Part shown: in pieces, positions 17,095-25,838 of the stretch
Layout of the letters: each line of letters opens with the position of its first letter
Numbering within the stretch: the first letter of the stretch is position 1
DNA from: DATBHM01 sp963772375
GTDB lineage: Bacteria; Actinomycetota; UBA4738; JACQTL01
Direction of reading: 5' to 3'
NCBI GenBank assembly: GCA_963772375.1
Contig: CAVYXG010000005.1
Coordinates: 1,364,001-1,428,000, forward strand
Length of the DNA stretch: 64,000 nt
The notes under the pieces: generated by a model
Told to the model about the DNA's origin: nothing
What the model saw: the letters and a program-made list of their open reading frames with translations, nothing else
Database searches by the model: none
Position numbers and translations under genes: made by a program

Positions 17095-17585
17095 GGGTGT
17101 TCTGAGACAGGTGACAAGGAGTCTCCACAGGTTGAGTAGGGGAGGTCCACAACCGGGCTCGAGGAGCTTGTCGACGCTGACGCCCATCTGTCCTGGCCTC
17201 CTCACAGTGACGTCCATCGTCTCGTCTCCGCCGATTCCTGGGCACCCTGCCTGCGTCACGGTGAGTTTGGCAGTCGCCCTGCAATCATGAGCGGCGGTCC
17301 CGTGCATGAGCCGGAAGCGTCCGCCGACGAGCCGCCCGTGCTCCACCACGAAGCAAGGATTGACCTCCGAGCCAGGCCCCTGATGGGGGGACAGCACCTG
17401 ATCACCGTGCCCTTGGCTGTCTGGCGCGAGAGGCATGGGTCGTGCAGTCGCTCGTTGCTCAGGTACACGATGAGGCTGGCCAGGCTCGAGGCGTCCGTTT
17501 GATAGCCGCGGGCGTGCCACGAAGCGGGATACCGAAATCTCAGTTCCGGGACGGCGCTTTGGACTCGCACACGGAACGGACCGCT
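17095..17585 (-). pseudogene. Disrupted gene for a conserved actinobacterial protein of unknown function
   Basis: No intact frame spans this region. One minus frame reads VQSAVPELRFRYPASWHARG and LIVYLSNERLHDPC down to about 17275. The adjacent frame then continues with AKLTVTQAGCPGIGGDETMD and CGPPLLNLWRLLVTC. From memory, several actinobacterial hypothetical proteins share these phrases (YPA.W, LIVYLSN.PLHDPC, IGGDET), so I read this as one gene with a frameshift near 17268-17280. The N-terminus and start are lost or unclear. The surrounding 1.3 kb otherwise has no convincing gene. Confidence 0.45.
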
Positions 17586-17961
17586 CCGGGCCGATGCGTC
17601 GGTGAGCTGGCAGGAGCGTCGGTACTCACCGGGCGGGACGTCGTCGACGAACCGGCGGCCGAATCGGGGCCCTCGGTGGGGAAGTCGCCGTGCACGCCGA
17701 AAGCGAGCCGATGGCCGCGATCGCCGCGAGCGCGGAGCATCCTGTTCATCGAAGTCATCTGACGCCGCCATCCGCTTCGCGTTCAGCTCTTTAGATCCGA
17801 GAGAGAGCGCGCGGCGCGCGCGCTGTGCGAGCACCCACGCGAGCCGGCACGGCGGGAGGTGTCTCTCATCGTTGGGCTGATCGGCCGGTGGGACGCGCAC
17901 GCTCCACTCCTATGACGAGCGGTGTTGGCGATGTCTACGGGTCGCTGCTGGTCCGAAGCCC

Positions 17962-18054
17962 TCAGCGCCGTCGGCGCATCAGGAGGAGCACCAGCACCAC
18001 CACGACAAGGACAGCGATGATGACGATGGGGACTCCGATTGAGAGAGCAAGCAC
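17962..18054 (-). CDS. Tiny single-pass membrane protein
   Basis: A 30-residue reading frame starts at GTG 18054, six bases after a strong GAGGAGGA. Almost the whole peptide is one transmembrane helix (LALSIGVPIVIIAVLVVVV), ending in MRRRR. The basic tail predicts a cytoplasmic C-terminus. The perfect ribosome-binding site and hydrophobic content argue that it is real. The role is unknown; such peptides can act as small membrane regulators. Confidence 0.5.
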   Translation of the reverse strand: MLALSIGVPIVIIAVLVVVVLVLLLMRRRR

Positions 18055-18314
18055 GACTGTTCCTCCTCTGGCCGCCACGCGGCCGATCGGATTCTGCCAG
18101 GTCCCGGGCCCGTCTGGAGTCCATTTGCCTTCTCGCCCGCTGCGCTCGTTTGCATGGCGGGTTCCATCCCGTGGTGTCTGCCATGTGCATACCCAGCGCA
18201 AAGTGGCTGCAATCGAGGTCGATAGGACCTCCGCGCCGCCGATGTGCCCTGTCGCCCGAAGCTACTGACCATCCATCACGCGGAGCAGCCCGGATCGCAG
18301 GATTGGATGGCGGC

Positions 18315-18835
18315 ATGCAGAACAGTCAGGTCGACCAGGCAGTTCGTCCGGTCTTCGTCGGACCGGAGCAGGGAGAGGCCGTGTGGGCGATGTCCTCACT
18401 GTTCGACATCAAGCTCGACGGCAGCGCGTCTGCCGGAGGTCTCGCCGTGATGGAGGTGGTCCAGCCTCCGGGGGTGGCCACCCCCTGCACGTCCACCGCC
18501 ACGAGGCCGAGGCGTTCTTCATTCTGGAAGGCACGATGACCTACGAGGCCGGAGGCGTGGTCCATCAACTCGAGCGCGGGAGCTTCACCTACCTGCCGAA
18601 GGACATCCCCCACCGGTTCAGGATCGGCGGGGTCGTCCCGGTTCGGTTCCTGGCCCTGATGGCTCCAGCCGGCCTCGAGGAGCTCTACCGATCCGTCGGG
18701 GGCCCCGCTTCCGAGCGCGTGCTGCCGGACCCGTCGCCGGATGACATTTCCGCAGAGATCGCCAGATGGGGCGCTGTCGCCCCGCACTATGGACTGGAGG
18801 TACTCGGTCCACCACTGCCGCCGTCGAAGGACTGA
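18315..18835 (+). pseudogene. Cupin-domain protein interrupted by a one-base frameshift
   Basis: The N-terminal half (MQNSQVDQAVRPVFVGPEQG through VMEVVQPPG) and the cupin core (HPLHVHRHEAEAFFILEGTM, GSFTYLPKDIPHRF) lie in two different frames. They join at a run of five G at 18470-18474; one more G would restore PPGGGHPLHVH and a single product of about 173 residues. The metal-binding His/His/Glu/His set is intact in the second half. Either the gene is recently inactivated or a G was lost in sequencing. Quercetinase-like small cupins of this type are common; the substrate is unknown. Confidence 0.7.
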
Positions 18836-18884
18836 ACGCTCGGGCGCACGTACGCGTTGGCGCGGGCTCGACAGCAACGCATGG

Positions 18885-18906
18885 CCCCTCTCCTCGCTTC
18901 GAGGGG
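18885..18906 (+). terminator. Possible terminator hairpin after the cupin gene
   Basis: CCCCTC (18885-18890) pairs with GAGGGG (18901-18906) across a ten-base loop, 50 bases after the cupin stop and followed by GGTT. It lacks a proper T tract. Confidence 0.3.
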
Positions 18907-19010
18907 GGTTGGACGGGGCACACCGACACGTCAACCGACGCCTCGGAGGACGAAGTACCTGAAGGGAGCTTTCGGAACACTACCCGGTGAGTTTCCCGAA
19001 CACCCCAGAG

Positions 19011-19081
19011 AGCGGATGAGGGGAATCGAACCCCCGTCTCAAGCTTGGGAAGCTTGCGTTCTGCCATTGAACCACATCCGC
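19011..19081 (-). tRNA. tRNA-Gly (anticodon CCC)
   Basis: On the minus strand the acceptor stem GCGGATG (19081-19075) pairs with CATCCGC (19018-19012), with discriminator T at 19011. The D arm TGGTTCAATGGCAGAAC, the anticodon arm CAAGC-TTCCCAA-GCTTG and the T arm GGGGGTTCGATTCCCCT are all intact. The anticodon CCC reads GGG codons. The CCA end is not encoded, as in many actinobacteria. Confidence 0.95.
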
Positions 19082-19176
19082 GGAACGGCCTTCCGGCCGG
19101 TCGAGGGCGGCATTCTAGCAAGGCTGCCCGGGGCGCCCGAGGGCCCGCCGCGCCACCTGCTAGCGTTGCCGTTCCC

Positions 19177-20247
19177 ATGAGCGGACCCTCCCCGCAGCCC
19201 GTCGCCCGGGCTCACGAGCCGGGCATCGAGCCGTCGCCGACGTTCTGGCCGAGCCTTCTCACCCGCCTTGCGTCGCACGAGTCGCTGTCCTCGGACGAGA
19301 CCGCCGAGGCGATGCGGGCCATCATGGCCGGCCAGGCGACGCAGGCCCAGCTCGGTGGATTCCTGATGGCTCTTCGGACCAAGGGCGAGACGGCCGACGA
19401 GCTCGCCGGGCTCGCCGCGACGATGCTCGAGCTCGCCCAGGCCGTGGAGCCGCCGGGTCCCGTGATCGACACCTGCGGCACCGGGGGCGACCGTGCCGGG
19501 ACCCTGAATGTCTCGACGCTCGGCGCCGTCGTCTGCGCGGGGGCGGGCGTGGCGGTCGCGAAGCACGGCAACCGCGCCGCGTCCTCGAGGTGCGGCTCGG
19601 CCGACCTCCTGGAGGCGCTCGGCGTGACGATCTCGCTCGACGCGGCCGGTGTTCGGAGGTGCCTCGAACAGGCGGGCATCGCGTTCATGTTCGCCCCGGT
19701 GTTCCACCCGGCCATGGCGCATGCCGGCGTGGTTCGAAGCCAGCTCCGCGTGCCGACAGCGTTCAACTTCCTGGGGCCGCTCACCAACCCGGCGCGGCCA
19801 CACGCCCAGATCGTGGGCGTTTCCGACGCGAGGATGCTCCCGCTCGTGGCGGAGGTGCTCGCCCGCAGGGGAACCCGCGCACTGGTGTTCCGGGGCGACG
19901 ACGGCCTCGACGAGCTCACCACCACCGGCCCCTCGCACGTGTTCACGGTGGCCGGAGGCCGGGTGGAAGAGGGGCAGCTCGCACCCGGCGATGCCGGGCT
20001 CGAGATCGCGGACGCCGTCGACCTCAGGGGCGGCGACGTCGAGCACAACGTCGAGATCGCCCGGGCGGTCCTCGCCGGCGACCCGGGACCGGCCCGCGAC
20101 GTGGTCCTGCTCAACGCGGGCGCCGCGCTGTGGACCGCCGGCCATTCGACGGACCTCGCCGCAGGCGTTGCGGCCGCCGCCGGCTCGATCGACTCGGGCG
20201 CCGCAGCGGACGTGCTGGACCGGTGGGTCGCGGCCGCGGCGGGCTGA
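19177..20247 (+). CDS. trpD: Anthranilate phosphoribosyltransferase
   Basis: The protein has 356 residues from ATG 19177. It joins anthranilate and phosphoribosyl pyrophosphate in tryptophan synthesis. The glycine-rich DTCGTGGDRAGTLNVST, VAKHGNRAASSRCGSADLLE and FNFLGPLTNPARP are the family's substrate-binding motifs. The N-terminal helical domain has LSSDETAEAMRAIMAGQATQ. No other trp genes lie in the window, so the pathway is dispersed. It starts 96 bases beyond the tRNA-Gly, on the opposite strand. Confidence 0.95.
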   Translation: MSGPSPQPVARAHEPGIEPSPTFWPSLLTRLASHESLSSDETAEAMRAIMAGQATQAQLGGFLMALRTKGETADELAGLAATMLELAQAVEPPGPVIDTCGTGGDRAGTLNVSTLGAVVCAGAGVAVAKHGNRAASSRCGSADLLEALGVTISLDAAGVRRCLEQAGIAFMFAPVFHPAMAHAGVVRSQLRVPTAFNFLGPLTNPARPHAQIVGVSDARMLPLVAEVLARRGTRALVFRGDDGLDELTTTGPSHVFTVAGGRVEEGQLAPGDAGLEIADAVDLRGGDVEHNVEIARAVLAGDPGPARDVVLLNAGAALWTAGHSTDLAAGVAAAAGSIDSGAAADVLDRWVAAAAG

Positions 20248-20379
20248 CCCGCCCGGACCAGGACGCGTGACCTGATGGCCCTGGCGGCCGCGTTCGTTCT
20301 AGGTCTTCAGGTCTCAGCGGATATCCGCTTCCTCTCGCGAGACTCGGCCCGTCCGGACGATGAAGAGGGATCGGCCACG

Positions 20380-22215
20380 ATGCGATACCCAAACATCGGT
20401 ATCCGCGGCTGGCCAGGATCGACCAGAAGGATGACCCTCAATATGGGCAGTGCTCGCTCCCCGATTCTCGGTAGGACCCGGCGCTCCAGGCACGGTCGTG
20501 CCCTGCTGGGGGTCTCCCTCGTCCCCATGGTCGTCGCCGTCGTTCTGTCCCCGGCGGCGCATCCCCGGACGACGACGGCGAAGGTGGATCCCGGCCTCGC
20601 CCGCATCGGGGCGCGGCACGCCGGCGCGGGGATTCCGGTCATCGTCCGGGAGGCGCAGCCACTGACCGACACCGCCGAACGGCTGGTCCACTCCGTCCAC
20701 GGGCGGGTCACGGATGAGCTGCCGATCGTCGGCGGGTTCTCCGCCGTGGTGCCCGGCGCAGCGCTGGGCCGGCTCGCCGCGTCGCCGGACGTGCTGCGCG
20801 TGTGGGACGACGGCCGGGTACACATGTCGGGCTACGACATGGATCGGTACGACACGTACCCGGTGAACACCGTGTGGCGTTCGGCGATCGGCCTCCTCCA
20901 GGCGCTGCTGAAGGCCAACGGCTCGGGTGTCGGGGTGGCCGTGATCGACACCGGCGTGGTGTCGGTTCCCGACCTGAAGAACCACGTCGCCTACCGGGTC
21001 GACTTCACGCCGGAACACGACGGGCTCGACCGCTACGGCCATGGGACGCACATGGCGGGGATCGTCGTTGGCGACGGCACCGCCTCGAACGGCCGGTACA
21101 CGGGCGTCGCCCCGGGGGCGCACCTCATCTCGCTGAAGGTCGCCGGCTACGACGGCGCGACGGACGTGTCGGTGATCATCGCCGCGCTGCAGTGGGCGGT
21201 CCTCCACAAGGCGCAGTTCAACATCCGGGTGCTCAACCTGTCGTTCGGGACGGACTCGCGCCAACCCTATGTGATCGACCCGCTCGACTTCGCCGTCGAA
21301 CAGGTGTGGCGGGCCGGCATCGCGGTCGTCGTCTCCGCCGGGAACCGCGGCCCCGGGGCCGGTTCGATCGACAAGCCGGCCGACGACCCCTACGTCATCA
21401 CCGTCGGCGCGGTCGACACGAAGCAGACCTCGACCACCTCGGACGACTCCGTGGCGCCGTTCTCCGCACGCGGGCCGACCCACGACGGGTTCGCCAAGCC
21501 GGACGTCGTGGCCCCCGGCATCTCGATCGTGTCCACGCGCGACCCCAACTCGACGGTCGACCAGGAGCATCCGCTGGCGCGCGTCGGCGACTTCTACTTC
21601 AAGGGCAGCGGCACCTCCCAGGCGACGGCGATGGTGTCCGGGATCGTCGCCCTGATGGCGCAGACCAACCCGCTCCTCACCCCGAACCAGATCAAGGGCA
21701 TCCTCATGCGGACCGCCACGAGGCTGCCGAAGCAGACCGGCTCGGGGGCGGGCGAGGTGAACGCCTCCCGGGCCGTGAATGCGGTGACGGACCTGCTCGG
21801 CCTCCTCGGCTCGGCCAACGGCGGGTTGGTTGCTTCCAGAGGAACTGGTTCGCTCGAGGCGTCCCGCGGCACCGACCACGTGTACGCCGACGCGAACGAC
21901 GACGGCATCGTCGGTCTGCTCACCGGGGAGGTGACGGCGTACGGGACGCCCTGGACGACGAGGTCGTGGTCGACGAACGGATGGAGCGGCTTCCAGTGGG
22001 AGGCGAGGTCGTGGAGCGACGACTCGTGGAGCTCGAAGTCGTGGTCGGGGATGGAGTGGGACTCGGCGAACTGGTCGGAGAGCTCGTGGACGGGCAGCTC
22101 CTGGAGCTCGGCCGACTGGGATGAGGCGCAATGGAGCGCGAAGTCCTGGTCGGCCAACGACTGGTCGGCGAAGTCGTGGAGCTCGAAGTCGTGGTCGGCG
22201 GATACATGGGGGTAG
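20380..22215 (+). CDS. Secreted subtilisin-like serine protease (S8) with Trp-pentad repeat tail
   Basis: The protein has 611 residues from ATG 20380 (site AGAGGGA nine bases upstream); ATGs at 20431 and 20443 are alternatives. A signal segment follows RHGRALLGVSLV. An I9-like propeptide precedes the catalytic domain, whose triad is Asp in AVIDTGV, His in YGHGTHMAG and Ser in GSGTSQATAMVSG, with VSAGNRGPG as the oxyanion region. The last about 90 residues are an exact five-residue periodic array of Trp (18 copies) rich in Ser. A wall-attachment or carbohydrate-binding role for the tail is a guess. Its stop overlaps the start of the kinase gene. Confidence 0.9.
   Translation: MRYPNIGIRGWPGSTRRMTLNMGSARSPILGRTRRSRHGRALLGVSLVPMVVAVVLSPAAHPRTTTAKVDPGLARIGARHAGAGIPVIVREAQPLTDTAERLVHSVHGRVTDELPIVGGFSAVVPGAALGRLAASPDVLRVWDDGRVHMSGYDMDRYDTYPVNTVWRSAIGLLQALLKANGSGVGVAVIDTGVVSVPDLKNHVAYRVDFTPEHDGLDRYGHGTHMAGIVVGDGTASNGRYTGVAPGAHLISLKVAGYDGATDVSVIIAALQWAVLHKAQFNIRVLNLSFGTDSRQPYVIDPLDFAVEQVWRAGIAVVVSAGNRGPGAGSIDKPADDPYVITVGAVDTKQTSTTSDDSVAPFSARGPTHDGFAKPDVVAPGISIVSTRDPNSTVDQEHPLARVGDFYFKGSGTSQATAMVSGIVALMAQTNPLLTPNQIKGILMRTATRLPKQTGSGAGEVNASRAVNAVTDLLGLLGSANGGLVASRGTGSLEASRGTDHVYADANDDGIVGLLTGEVTAYGTPWTTRSWSTNGWSGFQWEARSWSDDSWSSKSWSGMEWDSANWSESSWTGSSWSSADWDEAQWSAKSWSANDWSAKSWSSKSWSADTWG
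21952..22209 (+). repeat. Trp pentad repeat array (18 copies, 15-base period) in the subtilase tail
   Basis: TGG codons recur every 15 bases without a break from 21952 to 22209. The repeat unit is W followed by four small or polar residues, most often SxxS, for example WSSKS, WSAKS and WSADT. Copies differ at the nucleotide level, so the periodicity is maintained as protein sequence, not as a recent DNA duplication. Confidence 0.9.
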
Positions 22216-24485
22216 GGGCAATCGGGGGACGGGAACGCGAGCAGGCACCCACCGGCGCCGAGCATTCGTCCGACGGCCCCGGGCCGACGTCGCCCGGAGC
22301 GAGGCGCGCGCGCCGCCTCGCCGAGGCGCTGATCCTGGCCGTCACGGCCGCCGGGATCGCCGTGATCGTCGGGCAGGTGGGGGCCGCGATCCGGTGGTCG
22401 GGAACGGAGCTCCTGGCGGCCGGCGCGCTGGCCGCCGCCACGCTCGTCACCGAGCTGTTCCCGCTCCATCTCCGCCACACGACGGAGACAGCGACCTACT
22501 CGGTCACGGACGTGGTGTGGACGGCCGCGCTCGTGCTCGCCCCGCCGTCGGTGCTGCTGATCGCGGTCGCGGCCGGCGTTCTCGCGGCGCAGGCGATCCG
22601 GGGCATGACGCTCCGGAAGGTCGCCTTCAACGGGGGGCAGTTCGTCTGCGCGATGTGGATCGCGGAGCTGATCTTCTCGGCCATCCCGCACGGGGGGCCG
22701 CTCGACGCCGCGACGTGGGCGGCGGCGATCGTGGCCATGGCGGCGAACTTCGTGGTGAACGAGGCGCTCGTCGGCCTCGTCATCAGCCTCATGGAGGACG
22801 AACCCCTCCGGTCGGTGGTGCTGTCGTCGTTCGGCCTCGACTGCCTCCACGCGATCGGGAACATCGCGATCGGCATCATGGTGGCGGTCATGTGGGCGCT
22901 TGCGCCGGGTGGCGTCGTCGTGGCGGCGGTTCCCGTGCTCCTTTCCTACATGGCCTACGCCGGCGCGCTGGGCAGCCTCCACGAGCGCGACCGGATGCGC
23001 GACCTCTACCGCGCCGGTCAGGTGCTGCTGCAGCGGCTGGAGACGGTCGGCGACTTCTCGCCGTTCCTCAACCTGGTGGCCCGCATGATGGACGCCACCG
23101 ACGCCGAGATCGTGATCGTCCGCGACGGGAGCGCGGCCATCCATGGTTCGTCGGGGGTGGTGACGGTGGTCGCCGCGGCGGCGTCCGTTCCCGCGTCGAT
23201 GGGCGCGTTCCACCGGGACCCGGAGGGCAACGGGGCCGAGTGGGCGGTCATCGGGGCGCCTGGCGAGGAGGTCGGGAGCCTCGCGGTGTTCCGCCGCACG
23301 CCGCTGTCGTCGACCGAACGCTCCCTGCTCGAGGCCCTCGCGGCCCAGGTCTACGTCAAGCTCCGTCACACCGCGGTGTTCGCCCGGTCGGTGGCGAGGG
23401 AGCACGAGCTGGCGCGGATCATCTCGAGCACGTCCGACGGCATCTTCGTGATCGACGACGAGGGCCGGATCGCGACCTGGAGCCCGGCCATGGAGCGCAT
23501 CACCGGGACGCACGCCGGGGCCGCGGTCGGGCGTCTGCTGTGGGACGTCCTCCGTGCGCCGTCGGAGGAAGGCGAGGCCTGGGACCGCCTCCGGAGCCCG
23601 GACCGCCGGTCGGCAGACGGCATCGAGACCGCGTCGTTCACCCGCCCCGACGGGTCGGTCGGCTGGGTGCGCTTCTCGAGCGGCGCCCTTCAGGGGCACG
23701 ATGGCGTGTCGTCGGGCGTCGTGGTGGTGGCCCGCGACGTGTCCGCGGACATCCAGGCCGAGCAGGCGAAGACGAACTTCATCGCGGCCATCTCGCACGA
23801 GCTGCGCACGCCGCTCACACCGCTCAAGGGGTACCTGTCCATGTTCGCGTCGGGGCAGATGGCGTCCGGGCCCGAGGCGGAGGAGTTCTTCCGCACGATG
23901 CTCCGCCAGACCGACCGGCTCGAACACCTCATCAACGACCTGCTCGACGCGAGCCAGCTGGAGACGGGCCAGCCGACGATCAACCGCGAGGAGGTCGACC
24001 CGTCCTCGCTCGTCGCCGAGGCCGTCGCCGAGTGCACCCCGGAGCTCGCGGCGCGAGTCGTGTTCGACCCCTCCGGCGGCGTGGCGCCCATCGTGGCCGA
24101 CCGGTTCCGGGTGAAGCAGGTGCTCTCCAACCTGGTCTCGAACGCTGCCAAGTACTCGCCGGCCGGTACGCCGATCGCGATCGAGGCGTCAGCCGACAAG
24201 CGCATGTGCACGATCTCGGTGGCCGACGCCGGCCCGGGCATCCCGGCCGCGGAGCAGGCGCGGATCTTCGAGCGGTTCTACCGGGTGGACAACGGCACGA
24301 CCCGGGCGACGGGGGGCGTCGGTCTCGGCCTGTACATCGCCAGAGAGCTGGTGGAGTCCATGGGGGGACGGCTGTGGGTCGCCTCCGAACCCGGGCGTGG
24401 TTCGACGTTCCGGTTCAGCCTGCCGCTCGTGCGCCGCGACGAGGCGGAGCCGCTGATCGTGACACCGGTGGTGTCGCCGGCGTGA
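22206..24485 (+). CDS. Membrane sensor histidine kinase with PAS domain
   Basis: The protein has 759 residues. The ATG lies in the last Trp codon of the protease gene, so the two are coupled. About seven transmembrane helices (residues 37-265) form a MASE-like sensor. A GAF-like region follows, then a PAS domain (IISSTSDGIFVIDDEGRIATWS). The HisKA box is FIAAISHELRTPLTPLKGY (His about 531). The ATPase has N-box VLSNLVSNAAKYS, G1 DAGPGIP and G2 GGVGLGLYIAREL. No response regulator is adjacent, so its partner is elsewhere. Coupling to a secreted protease suggests a role in surface or envelope sensing. Confidence 0.92.
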   Translation: MGVGAIGGREREQAPTGAEHSSDGPGPTSPGARRARRLAEALILAVTAAGIAVIVGQVGAAIRWSGTELLAAGALAAATLVTELFPLHLRHTTETATYSVTDVVWTAALVLAPPSVLLIAVAAGVLAAQAIRGMTLRKVAFNGGQFVCAMWIAELIFSAIPHGGPLDAATWAAAIVAMAANFVVNEALVGLVISLMEDEPLRSVVLSSFGLDCLHAIGNIAIGIMVAVMWALAPGGVVVAAVPVLLSYMAYAGALGSLHERDRMRDLYRAGQVLLQRLETVGDFSPFLNLVARMMDATDAEIVIVRDGSAAIHGSSGVVTVVAAAASVPASMGAFHRDPEGNGAEWAVIGAPGEEVGSLAVFRRTPLSSTERSLLEALAAQVYVKLRHTAVFARSVAREHELARIISSTSDGIFVIDDEGRIATWSPAMERITGTHAGAAVGRLLWDVLRAPSEEGEAWDRLRSPDRRSADGIETASFTRPDGSVGWVRFSSGALQGHDGVSSGVVVVARDVSADIQAEQAKTNFIAAISHELRTPLTPLKGYLSMFASGQMASGPEAEEFFRTMLRQTDRLEHLINDLLDASQLETGQPTINREEVDPSSLVAEAVAECTPELAARVVFDPSGGVAPIVADRFRVKQVLSNLVSNAAKYSPAGTPIAIEASADKRMCTISVADAGPGIPAAEQARIFERFYRVDNGTTRATGGVGLGLYIARELVESMGGRLWVASEPGRGSTFRFSLPLVRRDEAEPLIVTPVVSPA

Positions 24486-24491
24486 CCGGTG

Positions 24492-25826
24492 CTACCGGAC
24501 GGTTCGCGGCCGGGGCCTGACCGTCGGTCGCCCCATGCTCGCGTACGTGAACCCTGCGGCGGCCATCGCCGCCGGATCCATCACGTTGCGGCCGTCCACC
24601 ACGGCAGGGTGTGCCATCGCGTCGCGGAGCCGGCCCAGATCGGCGGTCGCGAACACGCTCCACTCGGTGCAGATGGCCAGGCAGTCGGCCCGGCGGGCTG
24701 CCTCATACGGGTCGGCGGCGAACTCGACGCCCGCGAGGAGCGGCTTCGCCGTCGGCATCGCGACCGGGTCGAACGCCGTGACCCGGGCGCCGCTCGCGAG
24801 CAGCCGCCGGGCCACCTCGATGGCGGGGGAATGGCGGAGGTCGTCGGTGTCCGGCTTGAACGCCAGCCCCCACAGCGCCACACGCTTGTCCTCGAGGTTC
24901 CACACGACTCCCCGGACCTTCGCCAAGAACGCGTCGATCCGCGCGAGGTTCACGCGTTCGACCTCGGTGAGCAGCCCGAAGTCGACCCCCAACTGGTCGG
25001 CCTTGTAGCGAAACGCGCGGACGTCCTTGGGCAGGCACTCGCCGCCGAACCCGATCCCCGCCCGGAGGAACGACGCCCCGATGCGCTCGTCGATGCCCAT
25101 GGCCGCGGCGACGGTGTCCACGTCGGCGCCGGTCCGTTCACAGATGTCGGCAACGCTGTTGATGAACGAGATCTTGGTGGCGAGGAACGCGTTTGACGCG
25201 TGCTTGATGAGCTCCGCGGTCGCGAGGTCGGTCACGACGAACGGACAGCCCGTGGCGTCCACAATCGGCCGGTACACCTCGCGCAGGCGCTCGATCGCCC
25301 GCGGAGCGTCGCTCCCGACGACCACTCGGTCGGGCCGGAGCGTGTCCTGCACCGCCCGGCCTTCACGCAGGAACTCCGGGTTCGACGCCACGTCGAACTC
25401 AGCCCCGGTGGGAGCTTCCCGCTCGATCGTCCGCCGGATCCAGAGGCCGGTCTCGACCGGCACCGTGGACTTCTCCGCGACGACGGCGTAGCCCTCGAGG
25501 GTGCAGGCGACCATGCGGGCCACACGCTCGACCTGGACGAGGTTGGCTTCCCCCGATTCCCTGGTGGGCGTTCCCACGCAGACGAACACCACATCGCCGT
25601 GCTGTGCGGCCTCACGGGGGTCGTTCGACATCCGGAGGCGGCCGGCGCCGAGCCCCTCCCGGACCAGCTCGGCGAGGCCCGGCTCGTGGAACGGCACGTC
25701 GCCGCGGGCGATCGAGGCGGCCTTCTCGGCGTCCTCGTCCACCCCGAGCACGTCGTGGCCGACGTGGGCCAGGCACGCTGCGGTGGTCAGCCCGACGTGG
25801 CCGGTTCCGACGACGGAGACGCGCAT
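24492..25826 (-). CDS. ugd: UDP-glucose 6-dehydrogenase
   Basis: The protein has 444 residues, full length. It oxidises UDP-glucose to UDP-glucuronate with two NAD. The Rossmann motif is VVGTGHVGLTTAACLAHVGH, with VGTPTRESGE and VVAEKSTVPVETG in the first domain. The catalytic Cys lies in GIGFGGECLPKD, where Glu and Leu replace the usual Ser and Phe beside it. The C-terminal domain has LWGLAFKPDTDDLRHSPA. It starts 12 bases after the polytopic membrane protein and is the last gene of the HEAT/glycosyltransferase cluster, supplying an acidic sugar precursor for a surface polysaccharide. Confidence 0.94.
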   Translation of the reverse strand: MRVSVVGTGHVGLTTAACLAHVGHDVLGVDEDAEKAASIARGDVPFHEPGLAELVREGLGAGRLRMSNDPREAAQHGDVVFVCVGTPTRESGEANLVQVERVARMVACTLEGYAVVAEKSTVPVETGLWIRRTIEREAPTGAEFDVASNPEFLREGRAVQDTLRPDRVVVGSDAPRAIERLREVYRPIVDATGCPFVVTDLATAELIKHASNAFLATKISFINSVADICERTGADVDTVAAAMGIDERIGASFLRAGIGFGGECLPKDVRAFRYKADQLGVDFGLLTEVERVNLARIDAFLAKVRGVVWNLEDKRVALWGLAFKPDTDDLRHSPAIEVARRLLASGARVTAFDPVAMPTAKPLLAGVEFAADPYEAARRADCLAICTEWSVFATADLGRLRDAMAHPAVVDGRNVMDPAAMAAAGFTYASMGRPTVRPRPRTVR

Positions 25827-25838
25827 GTCGTGGCTACC

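Noticed and set aside
17783..18316. 177-residue minus-strand open frame
   Set aside because: Arg/Ser-rich composition with no domain; it overlaps the better-supported small membrane ORF in another frame.
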